Of a stretch of 64,000 bases of DNA, positions 31,996 to 41,291 are shown piece by piece. Every line of letters begins with the position of its first letter. Position 1 is the stretch's first letter. Position numbers and translations under genes: made by a program. This DNA is from Asterias amurensis (Eukaryota; Echinodermata; Asteroidea; Forcipulatida; Asteriidae): positions 5,844,391 through 5,908,390 of the forward strand of contig NC_092657.1 of NCBI RefSeq assembly GCF_032118995.1, written 5' to 3'. The notes beneath the pieces are model-generated. The model searched no databases. It saw only the letters and a program-made list of their open reading frames with translations, and was not told the DNA's origin.

Positions 31996-32364
31996 AGCGC
32001 AGCTGGGCCCAGTTTAATAAATACTGCCCATCGATTTGTTTTTTTTTGGTAGCAAAAATGAAAATGAGTAAGATACAAATTGAAACAATATAAACTTTAT
32101 GGTATTTTTTTTTGTTTGGACACGCAGTTTACGTCAAGCAAGATTTGTCTGTGCGAAGACCTGTCTCTTGCGTACGGGTTTTAAAAAAATGGGGCCCGAT
32201 CTTTCACCATTACCTTCTGTAAAGTCTGTAAATTATTTGTAAATCTGTGAACTTTTACTTTACTTATCTTTTCTATTCTGAAAGTGTAGAATGGCTTTAA
32301 CGACCGTAGTCCCTATTTCAAATGCGGCTATGCAACTATATTAAGAAATATATTTTTCCGTTTA

Positions 32365-32875
32365 ACAAATTAATCTCCTGCTGGGGACTCAATTCCGAAA
32401 CTAGCTGTTAAGAACAAAAACCCTTGGTTACCAGTCAAAATACAGTGCAGACTTTCTTGAGACTGGTTCCCTGTTATTTTTGCAAAACATAATTTTTTCA
32501 TGATGTTAAATTTGCATAGAGGATGAAGAATATTAATTTTGGTTTTACCCTTATAGTACTTTCCCGAGTGATGTGTGAAAGCAATTACATGTACATCAGT
32601 ACATGTATCAATTTTACCACTCGGGAATAATTCCGAAACCCAAGTTTATGTTATTTTTTCCTTCTTAATCAGGTCCCAATTTCATAGAGGCACTTTTTAA
32701 GCAGAAACAATGCTCAACATTATTCTGCTAAGCAGAAATGAGTGGGATACCGGTCACAACTTGTACATGTGACGTGGTAGTTTGGCTGGTATAACCCATA
32801 ACCAGTTACTATTATACTTGTGTTGAGTGCTTAGCTATAGTTCTGTGCTTAATCAGCTCTATAAAATTGTCCCCA
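32365..32875. repeat. Flank shared with gene C, and a GGGCCCAATTTCAT-type MITE
   Basis: 32365-32575 (TCTCCTGCTGGGGACTCAAT, ACCAGTCAAAATACAGTGCA) matches 48748-48965, the equivalent flank of gene C. 32683-32875 is a MITE with CCCAATTTCATAGAGG / CTCTATAAAATTGTCCC ends, related to 47147-47340 and 53158-53477. Confidence 0.7.
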
Positions 32876-32912
32876 TCTCTTTATGGTGACGTCCGTTGTT
32901 ACGGTAGCCATT

Positions 32913-33119
32913 TCATTTGGACAGGCCCCATACAGTGGCGACCAGGCTGACCATAGCAACGAGGTTAAAGGTCACTGAGCCTGCGCTGTTGCACAGATCA
33001 GAGTTGCAGCATGTGGTGCAGACTTTGGCGCCGTTCGATTCGACACAGTCGATGGCATAGCAAAGCGTTGAACACGAACGGGTGATGCTCACGACTCCGC
33101 CACCTTCAATGTATACTTT
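32913..33119 (-). CDS. Gene A exon 3, second half of LU domain and GPI signal
   Basis: KVYIEGGGVVSITRSC, then TTCCNSDLCNSAGSVTF and a hydrophobic tail; TGA stop. Acceptor TTTGACAG. Seven Cys. Confidence 0.9.
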   Translation of the reverse strand, partial: KVYIEGGGVVSITRSCSTLCYAIDCVESNGAKVCTTCCNSDLCNSAGSVTFNLVAMVSLVATVWGLSK

Positions 33120-36100
33120 CTGTCAAAGAGAATACCAAAAAGGAGATAAACATTATTTGTGTACGTGCGATGGTTTATGTGTAGGTGGCACACAACTCTA
33201 GGTGCGTGCACATTATTTTCATCAAAGATGGTGGTCAATGACGTCATGTACAATATCCATCTTATTGGTTAAAGCCATTGGACCCTTTCGATCGGTACAG
33301 AAAAAAAAATAAGTTCACAGATTTACAAATAATTTACAGGGTTTACAGAAGGTATTGGTGAAAGACTTCTCTTGAAATATTAGTCCATGAAATGCTTTAA
33401 TTTTTGAGAAAACGGTGAAACAATATAAATTCTCGTTGACGAGAATTACGGATTTGTTATAAACACATGTCATGACACGGCGAAACGCGCGAAAACAGGA
33501 GTGGGTTTTCCCGTTATTTTCTCCCGGCTCCGATGTCCGATTGAGCCTAAATTTCCACAGGATTGTTATTTTATATATAAGTTGTGATACACGAAGTGTG
33601 GGACTTGGACAATACTGTTTACCGAAAGTGTATAATGGCTTTAACCAATAGTGACTCCTGACGCAATCTACCTCACGTGACACGCATTAAGCGTACAAAC
33701 TACGTCACTTCCGAGCAGCCAATCTTAACGCATCAATTGACAGCTTCTGTGATAGTACTACTGCTATCATCACCCACTCACTCGGTCGCTCGCCCATACC
33801 CATCCAGGCAAGCACGAGTCGGGATTTTCCAAGTAACTGTGGGTCTTGCATGAGGTTCCGATTCGACACCGGTGTCCTTTTTGGCACCCCCGATGTAAGA
33901 CATTTTCGATCTAATTGTTTGGGCATCATTGAGTCTGTCTTATCCTTTCGGATCACGAACTAACCTAAAGGGCGCACTGGCCTAGTTATGCGGCCCGGTG
34001 TGTAGCCTTGATCAAGGCTGTTGACGTACTGTTCCCCGGCCCGGTTCGCTGCACACGCATGCATGCAGTGCATACACAAATGTACATTACCATACATTGT
34101 ACAGCGAGAACAGTATAGCGTAGTCGTGAGTACGGTCGTGTCTTTGTACTTTCAACCTCATAAGTACCCATGTACCGTAAGTGTACCGTATACAGATGGT
34201 ACATGTACATGTACAGTACGATGTGTACACTGTACACGTATTATATGCACTGTGTTATGTATGGGGGTGCGCTGGCGGAATTCAGTGATGGGGACTGGGA
34301 TTTTGCAGATCGCGGCTGGCTGTAGCGCCTTGATCAAGGCTACCCGGTGTGCAGCCATTTTGTAAAAAGATGTACCCATGACGAAATAAATCTTACCTGG
34401 CACTCGCCATTGCATGTCGACTTCTTGGCTGTCGGATCAGGAGCCTCACACGAGTTGCCCGAATAGCCATAACTGTTGTACTCGCAATCATAACACTGTC
34501 GAGATGCCGCAAGGCCTGTATGTGCATAAACACACCATTGAATTTTGTATGATAAATCAATATTCATAAATACCTCGGACAGTTTCAGTATTCCTATTGG
34601 TGGAGAGCGCGTCACGTGGGTGTGAATAAAACCGGTAAAAAGTGTTAATTCATGGGCGTGACACGCGACCTTGCACCTGTAAATAATACAAGACTTCTAG
34701 CTAAAGACTTATAGCTAGGGGTCATTCCGTGTCAATTCAACACGCTTTTGGACCTGACCTTCACGGATTTAAAAACGCATTGTATACACAATGTACAGTG
34801 TACAGAGTATTGTGTGGTAGTGTGTACAGAGTATTGTGTGGTAGTGTGTACACACACATTAAAAACCATGTCACCCTGGTAATAATATGGAGTCCAAAAG
34901 TATATTTCATGACATGACTTAATGAGCTAATTCATTTCATCCCCTTAATTTAATATAGGAGACACTGTGTATCCGACATACTGTACACACATTATACAAT
35001 GTACAGTGTACAGAGTATTCACATTTAGTGCTTTAAAAGCTTTATTTAGTCCTTTAAATGTCAAGTCATGATCATAGACACTGTGACCCATTTAAATCAC
35101 AAAGCAAGAAAAAAAGCAGGCTTAAGGCAGGTATCATTTAGGTTTATACTGGAGCATCCAAGTCTTTATTTCACTCGAGCACACAGCACCGGCTGTCGCA
35201 AGTAGATATCTGAACTGTCGCCTGAGAAAATACTCTCAACAACTGAAAGATTTAGCAGTGATCCAGAAGTTCAGGGACCATCAATGTCATCTGCACATCA
35301 GGATGTTTTTGTGCAGCCAAATACCGACATTAACATTATCAATGAGGCTATGACAATTATCGGTGTATCTCCAATCATAAGTAAGAAGAAAGCTAATGGA
35401 AGTTACATGGAAAACAAGGTTGAGAAACTAAAGACAACAATTTAAAAGCAGAAACTGGAAACTGCTACAGGAAAATAGTTTGGTGACGATGAAAGTGAGA
35501 TGATAACTCAGTTGAAATGAAAGTTTCATTCCTTGACCAAGAAAAGTGAAAAAGTTCATGTCTTGAGTGTCTTAGCAGTGAGTTGGAGTGTGAAAAGAAT
35601 AGCAGATGAATTGGGAGCATCAAACTACATGCCAAGAAAATCAAAGAAACTGGTGAATTAGCAGGGAATGTTTTCCATTCCAAATCCTTTAGGCTGGAAA
35701 ATCTCTTTCATTAAAAATGGTGCAAACTGTGAGAGACTTTTAGTTGTTCGAGTCTGTCAGCAGACAAATGCCAGGGATGAAAGACTTTGTGTCGGTTACT
35801 GTTGATGGTGAGAAGAAACATCTCCAGAAACATTTTGATCTTTGTATCTGAAAGAAGTGTTTGAACTTTTCAAGGAACATCCTCCTGAAAGTTTTGCTGA
35901 AAATTTGCTGAACTTGGGCTGAAGCAGTGCATCCTTGCCGGATCTAGTGAAATGCATTTAGTTTGTGTTTGTACTATACATCAAAATGTGAAACTCGAAA
36001 GTTGAATGATTATCTTTGAATTTCTAGTGTACATGTATCATGTACACATTACTACACATTACACTGTATACATGTATGTACATGTATGTATAATGTACAT

Positions 36101-37604
36101 GTACAATGCGTTTTTATGGTTTTGGCCGTGTTAAAAAAATCATAACAAAAAAGCTGTAAGAGTGCCCATCACAATTTTTCAGAATAATGTTGCTTACATC
36201 TTAAACTTGCATTTAAAAAAAAATTGCGCATTTTGAAAAATACTCATTTTTGCAAATCAAGGTCAAAGGTCAAATTTTTGCATATTTTTTCGGTGGTGCG
36301 TGGAAATTTGTTGATTTTATGTTATCAAATGTGGGCCATGTCAAGAGCTTCAAAATGATATAAATATTATCTTTGTAGGTATTTTACTTTTGGAGATATG
36401 ATTGTCCAACCATAGCAGGTCATGCTAATTAGTCAAAAGTTCGTTAACCCGTATCTCCCAAAATAATGATCCGAATTACATAAAATTTGGGATTTGGGCA
36501 TTTCTCAGGGAGTCCAATCAGCACACCGAATTTCATTTAAATCCGTGAAGGTCAGGTCCAAAAGCGTGTTGAATTGACACGGAATGACCCCTAGAAGTCT
36601 ATTATTTCTAACTAAAAGCACACAAATTCGTCCAACAAGGGTGTTTTTTCTTTCATAATTTTTTTTTGCAACTTCGACGACCAATTGAGCCCAAATTTTC
36701 ACAGTTTGTTTTTATGGTTATGATGGGATACACCAAGTGAGAACACTGGTCTTTGACAATTACCAAACATGAACAGTGGCTTTAAAGACAGTGGCCACTA
36801 TTGGTAATTGTCATACACCAGTCTTCTCACTTGATGTATCTCAACATATGCATGAAATAACAAACCTGTGAAAATTTGAGCTCAATCGGTCGTAGAAGTT
36901 GCGAGATAATAATGAAAGACAAAACACCCTTGTCACACGAAGTTGTGTGCGTTTAGATGGTTGATTTCGAGACCTCAAGTTCTAAACTTGAGGTCTCGAA
37001 ATCAAATTCGTGGAAAATGACTTCTTTCTCGAAAACTACGTCACTTCTGTGGGAGCTGTTTCTCACAATGTTTTATACTATCAACCTCTCCCCATTACTC
37101 GTAATCAAGAAAGGTTTTATGATGATAATTATTTTGACAATTACCAACAGTGTCCACTGCCTTTAATATCCTGATGTATTGAATGCCTAGGAAACCGTAT
37201 ATAAACACCAGCCTGATGAGTTATCTCGGACAAACTTTACTTTCGTATACTTCCTCCTTGGTTCTATGATATGCAGGGGTGGGAGTCAATACTAACGTTA
37301 AAGTCTGAAACTTGGATACAATTTCAAAGGTATGTTGAAATGAGGCCATTTCTACTGTTTGGTAACCCCTGGGGTTATAGATTACAATGAGCGTTTGGAA
37401 ACCGTATCCAAAGCACTGGAGAAGTAGACCAATGAGCAGGATTTCTTTATTTATGAGAAAAAATATTTTCTGATTTTCTTCACCAGGCTGACATAAAAAG
37501 TCTGAATTTAGCCAAAAGTCTGAACGATCTAATCCCTGAATAATATGGTTAGCATTCTCACCTACAAGACCCAAGACTAGCATGGCGTACATTGGTCCTT
37601 TCAT
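32913..37604 (-). CDS. Ly6/uPAR-domain GPI-anchored protein, gene A
   Basis: Coding exons on the minus strand: 37604-37562, 34515-34397, 33119-32913 (stop TGA); 369 nt, 122 aa, intron phases 1 and 0. Seen: signal peptide from MKGPMYAMLVLGLVG; mature region with 12 Cys at 22, 25, 37, 49, 53, 70, 74, 79, 88, 91, 92, 97, starting CYDC and ending CC....LCN, the three-finger LU signature; then SAGS and a hydrophobic tail ending WGLSK, a GPI-addition signal. Typical LU domains have 8-10 Cys, so one extra disulphide is likely. Inferred: a cell-surface GPI-linked protein of unknown ligand. Neighbours B and C are tandem paralogues on the same strand. I do not recognise a specific orthologue. Confidence 0.9.
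33269..33644. mobile_element. AGCCATTGGAC-family MITE, copy 3, in gene A intron 2
   Basis: TTAA at both ends. GAGAAAACGGTGAAACAATA, TTCTCGTTGACGAGAATTAC and CCGAAAGTGTATAATGGCT are intact. Confidence 0.88.
34080..34260. repeat. TGTAC/GTACA-rich low-complexity stretch
   Basis: Repeated TGTAC and GTACAT words on both strands; similar sequence is at 34780-34860 and 36030-36105. Small ORFs across it are not supported. Confidence 0.5.
34397..34515 (-). CDS. Gene A exon 2, first half of LU domain
   Basis: Begins LAASRQCYDCEYNSYG and ends STCNGECQ with donor GTAAGA. Five Cys. Confidence 0.9.
34715..36594 (+). mobile_element. 1.9-kb DNA transposon with ~58-bp TIRs
   Basis: Left end CTAGGGGTCATTCCGTGTCA and right end TGACACGGAATGACCCCTAG are inverted over about 58 bases (through CCTTCACGGATTTAAA). 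CTAG sits at both ends; being palindromic, it could be target duplication or part of the TIR. It carries the broken ORF at 35340-36000. It lies in intron 1 of gene A, antisense to it, inside a decayed MITE whose right half is 36595-36788. Confidence 0.88.
35340..36000 (+). pseudogene. Broken transposon-borne ORF with HTH-like segment
   Basis: Readable pieces in shifting frames: NEAMTIIGVSPI, SYMENKVEKLKTTI, DESEMITQLK, KSEKVHVLSVLAVSWSVKRI then ADELGASNYM, SRQMPGMKDFVSVTVDGEKK, LKEVFELFKEHPPE, LKQCILAGSSEMHL then VCVCTIHQNVKL. At least five stops or frameshifts separate them. The middle piece resembles a helix-turn-helix. I recall this as a multicopy uncharacterised family in marine invertebrates but cannot name it. 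Not functional here. Confidence 0.75.
36782..37166. mobile_element. GGCAGTGGAC-family MITE, gene A intron 1, full length
   Basis: TTAA at both ends; perfect central palindrome GACCTCAAGTTCTAAACTTG + AGGTC. It ends about 400 bases from exon 1. Confidence 0.88.
37562..37604 (-). CDS. Gene A exon 1, signal peptide
   Basis: ATG plus 13 codons and one base (MKGPMYAMLVLGLV, G). Donor GTGAGA. Paralogous exons are at 44472-44514 and 52022-52064. Confidence 0.88.
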
Positions 37605-37632
37605 CTTGATAAAACGTTCGCTTTCGATCAAT
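37605..37632 (-). other. Gene A 5' UTR segment after a probable UTR intron
   Basis: ATTGATCGAAAG(C/T)GAACG just before the ATG is conserved at the same place in genes B (to 44545) and C (to 52095). It is preceded by AG in each case (CTTACAG in C), suggesting an acceptor. Confidence 0.45.
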
Positions 37633-37953
37633 CTTGCAGTACCGACACGGGAGAAAAGAATATAAAGAAAAAGTTTGTTAAAACGTATAATTTATAATTT
37701 AAGAGTTAAAGGTACACTCTAAAGTTATTTCACGGGAAAATTGCCAGGAGTTTTGATCTTTTCACACTAAAAAAAAACAAACCTCCCGGGATATTCCAGG
37801 GACAGGGTTAATGGCATGACGGTCAGACCTCAACAGAGAGCCGTTCTCGAAGGTTGATAATTCTTGTAACTTTACCCCTTACCCATCACCCCAGCATGAA
37901 GATAAAACAAAAAAACACGAATGAATGATAATCAAAATAAAAACAAAACTCAC

Positions 37954-38200
37954 CTTGTTTAGGCCTACGAGCGAAATGAGTACACGGCAGCTATGCAAAA
38001 TGAAAATGAACGACAATTGTAGCTGTATAACCGCACCCTAATATTATTGCCTTCTAACTGCATGAACTGTGGGTCTGGCGGCTTGATCTCGGGTCGTGAC
38101 GTCAGCCCCAAGCGGTGACCTCTGAACTCAGCCAGGCGAGTCACAGGCCTTGTAAAATTTATACGACACCAAAATGACAGAACAAAATAAAAATTATGTT
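37954..38200 (-). promoter_or_regulatory. Gene A noncoding first exon and promoter with CRE
   Basis: Candidate donor CAAG|GTGAGT at 37954. TGACGTCA (perfect cAMP-response element) at 38097-38104 lies in a block (GTGACGTCAGCCCCAAG, CACAGGCCTTGTAAAATTTA) conserved upstream of gene B at 45937-46150. Confidence 0.5.
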
Positions 38201-38514
38201 TAGTGTCGTCACTTTTTGAAGAAAAAAAAGGAAGAAAGGAATTTTCCCTTTTGTTCTGCCCGACACATTTGTTGATACAAACGGCTGCGCTATCTTTTAT
38301 ATATTTTTTGACTGCTGAGCTCGCTAAAATAATATCAATTTATATAAAAGAAACGTCTTTTCGGAAAAAAAAGTATTTTGGGTTATTACATTAGATTAAT
38401 CATTGCATAATCTTCATTGTATTCTATATATATAAATTTTGTATATTTTTGGGGGGTGTACTGCGCCTCGGAATAGGGTCTTGTTTACCAGATAGATAAA
38501 GCATTATAAATGCA

Positions 38515-38560
38515 AAAAAAAAAAAAAAAAAAAAAAAAATAATAATAATAATAATAAGGA
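38515..38560. repeat. Poly(A) and (TAA)n tract
   Basis: A run of about 24 A followed by TAATAATAATAATAATAA; a probable retroposon tail. 38560-39250 holds nothing else I can name. Confidence 0.7.
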
Positions 38561-39259
38561 GGCGGACTCTATCAAGGCAGTGGGCGGCGACGCAAAACAT
38601 GTTTTTATTTTTAATTGGCCTAAACGATACGTGGTCGTAGTCTTGTATTGAGAAGCCTTATTGGATTGGACTGTTGGGTGTCGTATCAAAGTCAGAGTTA
38701 CGCTAACAAGTACAAGGTTATACCAGCAAAAATGTCACATTGTAAAATTTTTGACGCTTCAGTACCCTCTGCTTATCATTGCTACTATTATCTTTAAAGA
38801 CCAGATGTCCCATATATATATTTTTTTTTTGGCATCCAGGGGTCGAATTCGGACGTATATAGGACGCATACAATATAAGTATACATACCCTATAGACGCT
38901 TGACTCCTAATTTTTTTTTTCGTTTCCCATATTATTTGCTCCTATATTTTTGCTACTCTGGTATTTTTGTTTTGACTTATAAATTGGTGTTATGCATCTT
39001 GGTGATTGTACGGTATAAGGCATTGAGTATTTATTGTATTGTATGGCATTGTATATTGGTATATTTTTACGGGCGGTGCTGCATTAGAGGCTGTCTGCGT
39101 GATTGTTTACACTAACTTGACTCCATTGAAACAACTTTCATGCAGTTTTATTGATCGTAACACTTTAATACTTTTGGAGCCATTCAATACGTGAATTTAT
39201 AAAAATAAAAGGGACAATAGGACCACGTTTTAACAACGTTGTTCCGAGGACAGAGAAGT

Positions 39260-39640
39260 TTAAAGGCAGTGGACACTATTGGTAATTACTTAAAATAATT
39301 ATTATAGCATAAAACCTTTCTTGGTGACTATAGTAATGTGTTTGGGAGGTTGATGGTATAAAACATTGTGAGAAACCATCTAAACGCACACAACTTCGTG
39401 TGACAAAGGTTTTTTCTTCTTCTTCCATTATGCCGTCTTTTACTCTACAAAGAGTTGTCCACCTTAAGGTCTTTTGCAAGAGTGGTATGGCGGACAAAAA
39501 CGAGCTGTTTTTTACCCAGTAGGTAGTGGACACTATTGGTTATTACTCAAAATAGTTATTAGCATAAAACCTTTCTTGGTGACGAGTAATGGAGAGTGGT
39601 TGATAGAATAAAACATTGTGAGAAACGGCTCAATTCAATT
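39260..39640. repeat. Two truncated GGCAGTGGAC-family MITE pieces
   Basis: 39260-39410 starts TTTAAAGGCAGTGGACAC and skips the middle of the element; a second left end starts at about 39524 (GTAGTGGACACTATTGG) and stops at 39630. Confidence 0.7.
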
Positions 39641-39865
39641 CAAGTCAATTCAATTGTTTTATTGTCATACATTATAAATACATATACAGTGAAATTCACT
39701 TCGGCTTGCGAGTCCAAAAAATATGTTTAAAATTACCAAAATTACAAAAATACAGAAAACCCTTAAACCACTTAGGCATGCGATAACGAACAAGTAAACA
39801 GTATGCGCACATTATGCAGAGAAACAAATAGTTCAAAAATTGCAACCCCCAATTTTTTTTTTAAG
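39640..39865. repeat. Retroelement-like tail (CAATTCAATT...)
   Basis: AATTCAATTCAAGTCAATTC followed by GTTTTATTGTCATACATTAT and CAGTGAAATTCACTTCGGCT; a tail-like sequence inserted in the preceding MITE. Family not identified. Confidence 0.4.
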
Positions 39866-39874
39866 TATAAATCA

Positions 39875-40255
39875 TTAAAGGCAGTGGACACTATTGGTAA
39901 TTACTCAAAATAATTATTAGCATTAACCTCACTTGGTAAAGAGGTATACTTGGCAGTATAAAACTTTGTGAGAAACGGCTCCCTCTGAAGTGGAGTAGTT
40001 TTCGAGATATAAGTAATTTTCCACGAATTTGATTTTGAGACCTAAAGGTTAGAACTTGAGGTCTCGAAATCGACCATCTAAACGCACACAACTTCGTGTG
40101 ACTATAGGGTGTTTTCTTCTTTCATTATTATCTCGCAACTTTGATGACCGATTGAGCTCAAATTTTCACAGGTTAGTTATTTTATGCATATGTTGAGATA
40201 CACCAACTGTGAAGGCTAGTCTTTGACAATTACCAATAGTGTCCACTGCCTTTAA
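39875..40255. mobile_element. GGCAGTGGAC-family MITE
   Basis: TTAA at both ends with intact TIRs; directly precedes a LINE fragment. Confidence 0.88.
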
Positions 40256-40257
40256 GT

Positions 40258-40600
40258 GACCTTATTGCACTGGGGAAAAACCTATTGCGAGTACGGTTGG
40301 AGTCGACTCTGATCGCTCTATGCCGCTTACCTGATCTCATTAATTCAAACAAACCATTCGCAGTGTGAAATTCATCCGAAATAATAGATCTAGAATTCTT
40401 CAGAACCCATGCAGCATAAAGTTTATCCAAAGCAGGAAGTTCACGACCAATAATAAAGCTAGCAGTGCCGACTACACGATTGAGGCGTTTTCGGTCATCT
40501 GCCGTGGTGTTTGCCATACCAGACAGTAATTGAGAGATTTTACTCATGGTTGTACCCATAAGTTTACTATTCATATTTATATTTATAGTTACTCTTAGCC
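40258..40600 (-). pseudogene. LINE reverse-transcriptase C-terminal fragment
   Basis: Minus-strand frame reads ISQLLSGMANTT, DRKRLNRVVGTASFIIGREL, LDKLYAAWVL and RTRNRFFPSAIRSL. This is the usual tail of a non-LTR retrotransposon pol. Only about 100 codons remain, between two MITEs. Confidence 0.8.
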
Positions 40601-40647
40601 ATACTTTGTTTCGGTGCTTAGCTATAGTTCTGTGCTTAAGCAGCTCT

Positions 40648-41034
40648 TTAAAGGCAGTGGACACTATTGGTAATTACTCTAAATAATTATTAGCATAAAA
40701 ACCTTTCTTGGTGACGAGTAATGGGGAGAGGTTGATGGTATAAAACCTTGTGAGAAACAGCTCCTCTGAAGTGCCATAGTTTTTGAGAAAGAAGTAATTT
40801 TCCACGAATTTGATTTCAAGACCTCAAGTTTAGAACTTGAGGTCTCGAAATCAACCATCAAAACGCACACAACTTTCGTGTGACAAGGCTGTTTTTTCTT
40901 TCATTATTATCTCGCAAGTTCGATGACCGATTGAGCTCAAACTTTCACAGGTTCGTTATTTTATGCAACTGTTGAGATACACCAACTGTGAAGGCTAGTC
41001 TTTGACAATTACCAATAGTGTCCACTGGCTTTAA
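40648..41034. mobile_element. GGCAGTGGAC-family MITE downstream of gene B
   Basis: TTAA at both ends. It is inserted in a GGGCCCAATTTCAT-type remnant (GTGCTTAAGCAGCTC|TTAA) and ends 48 bases beyond the gene B stop codon. Confidence 0.88.
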
Positions 41035-41081
41035 AGTTTCCCCAACTCTTTATGGTGACGTCCGTTGTTACGTTAGCCATT

Positions 41082-41291
41082 TTATTTGGACAAGCCCCAT
41101 GCAGTGGCGATCAGGCCGAACATAGCAACGAGGTTAAAGGTCACTGAGCAGGCGCTGTTGCACAGATCACGGATGCAGCATGTGGTGCAGATTCGGGCGC
41201 CGTCCTTTTCAAGACATTTGTGGTCGTAGCAAAACGGCGCTTCACACGAACGGGTGATGCTCACGACTCCGCCACCTTCTGTGTATACTTT
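41082..41291 (-). CDS. Gene B exon 3 and GPI signal
   Basis: KVYTEGGGVVSITRSCEAPF, then TTCCIRDLCNSACSV and a hydrophobic tail ending WGLSK. One codon longer than in A and C. Confidence 0.9.
   Translation of the reverse strand, partial: KVYTEGGGVVSITRSCEAPFCYDHKCLEKDGARICTTCCIRDLCNSACSVTFNLVAMFGLIATAWGLSK

Noticed and set aside
33705-33956. Minus-strand 83-aa ORF upstream of gene A exon 3
   Set aside because: It lies in gene A intron 2 on the same strand but has no matching phase or cysteine pattern, and I see no family motif.
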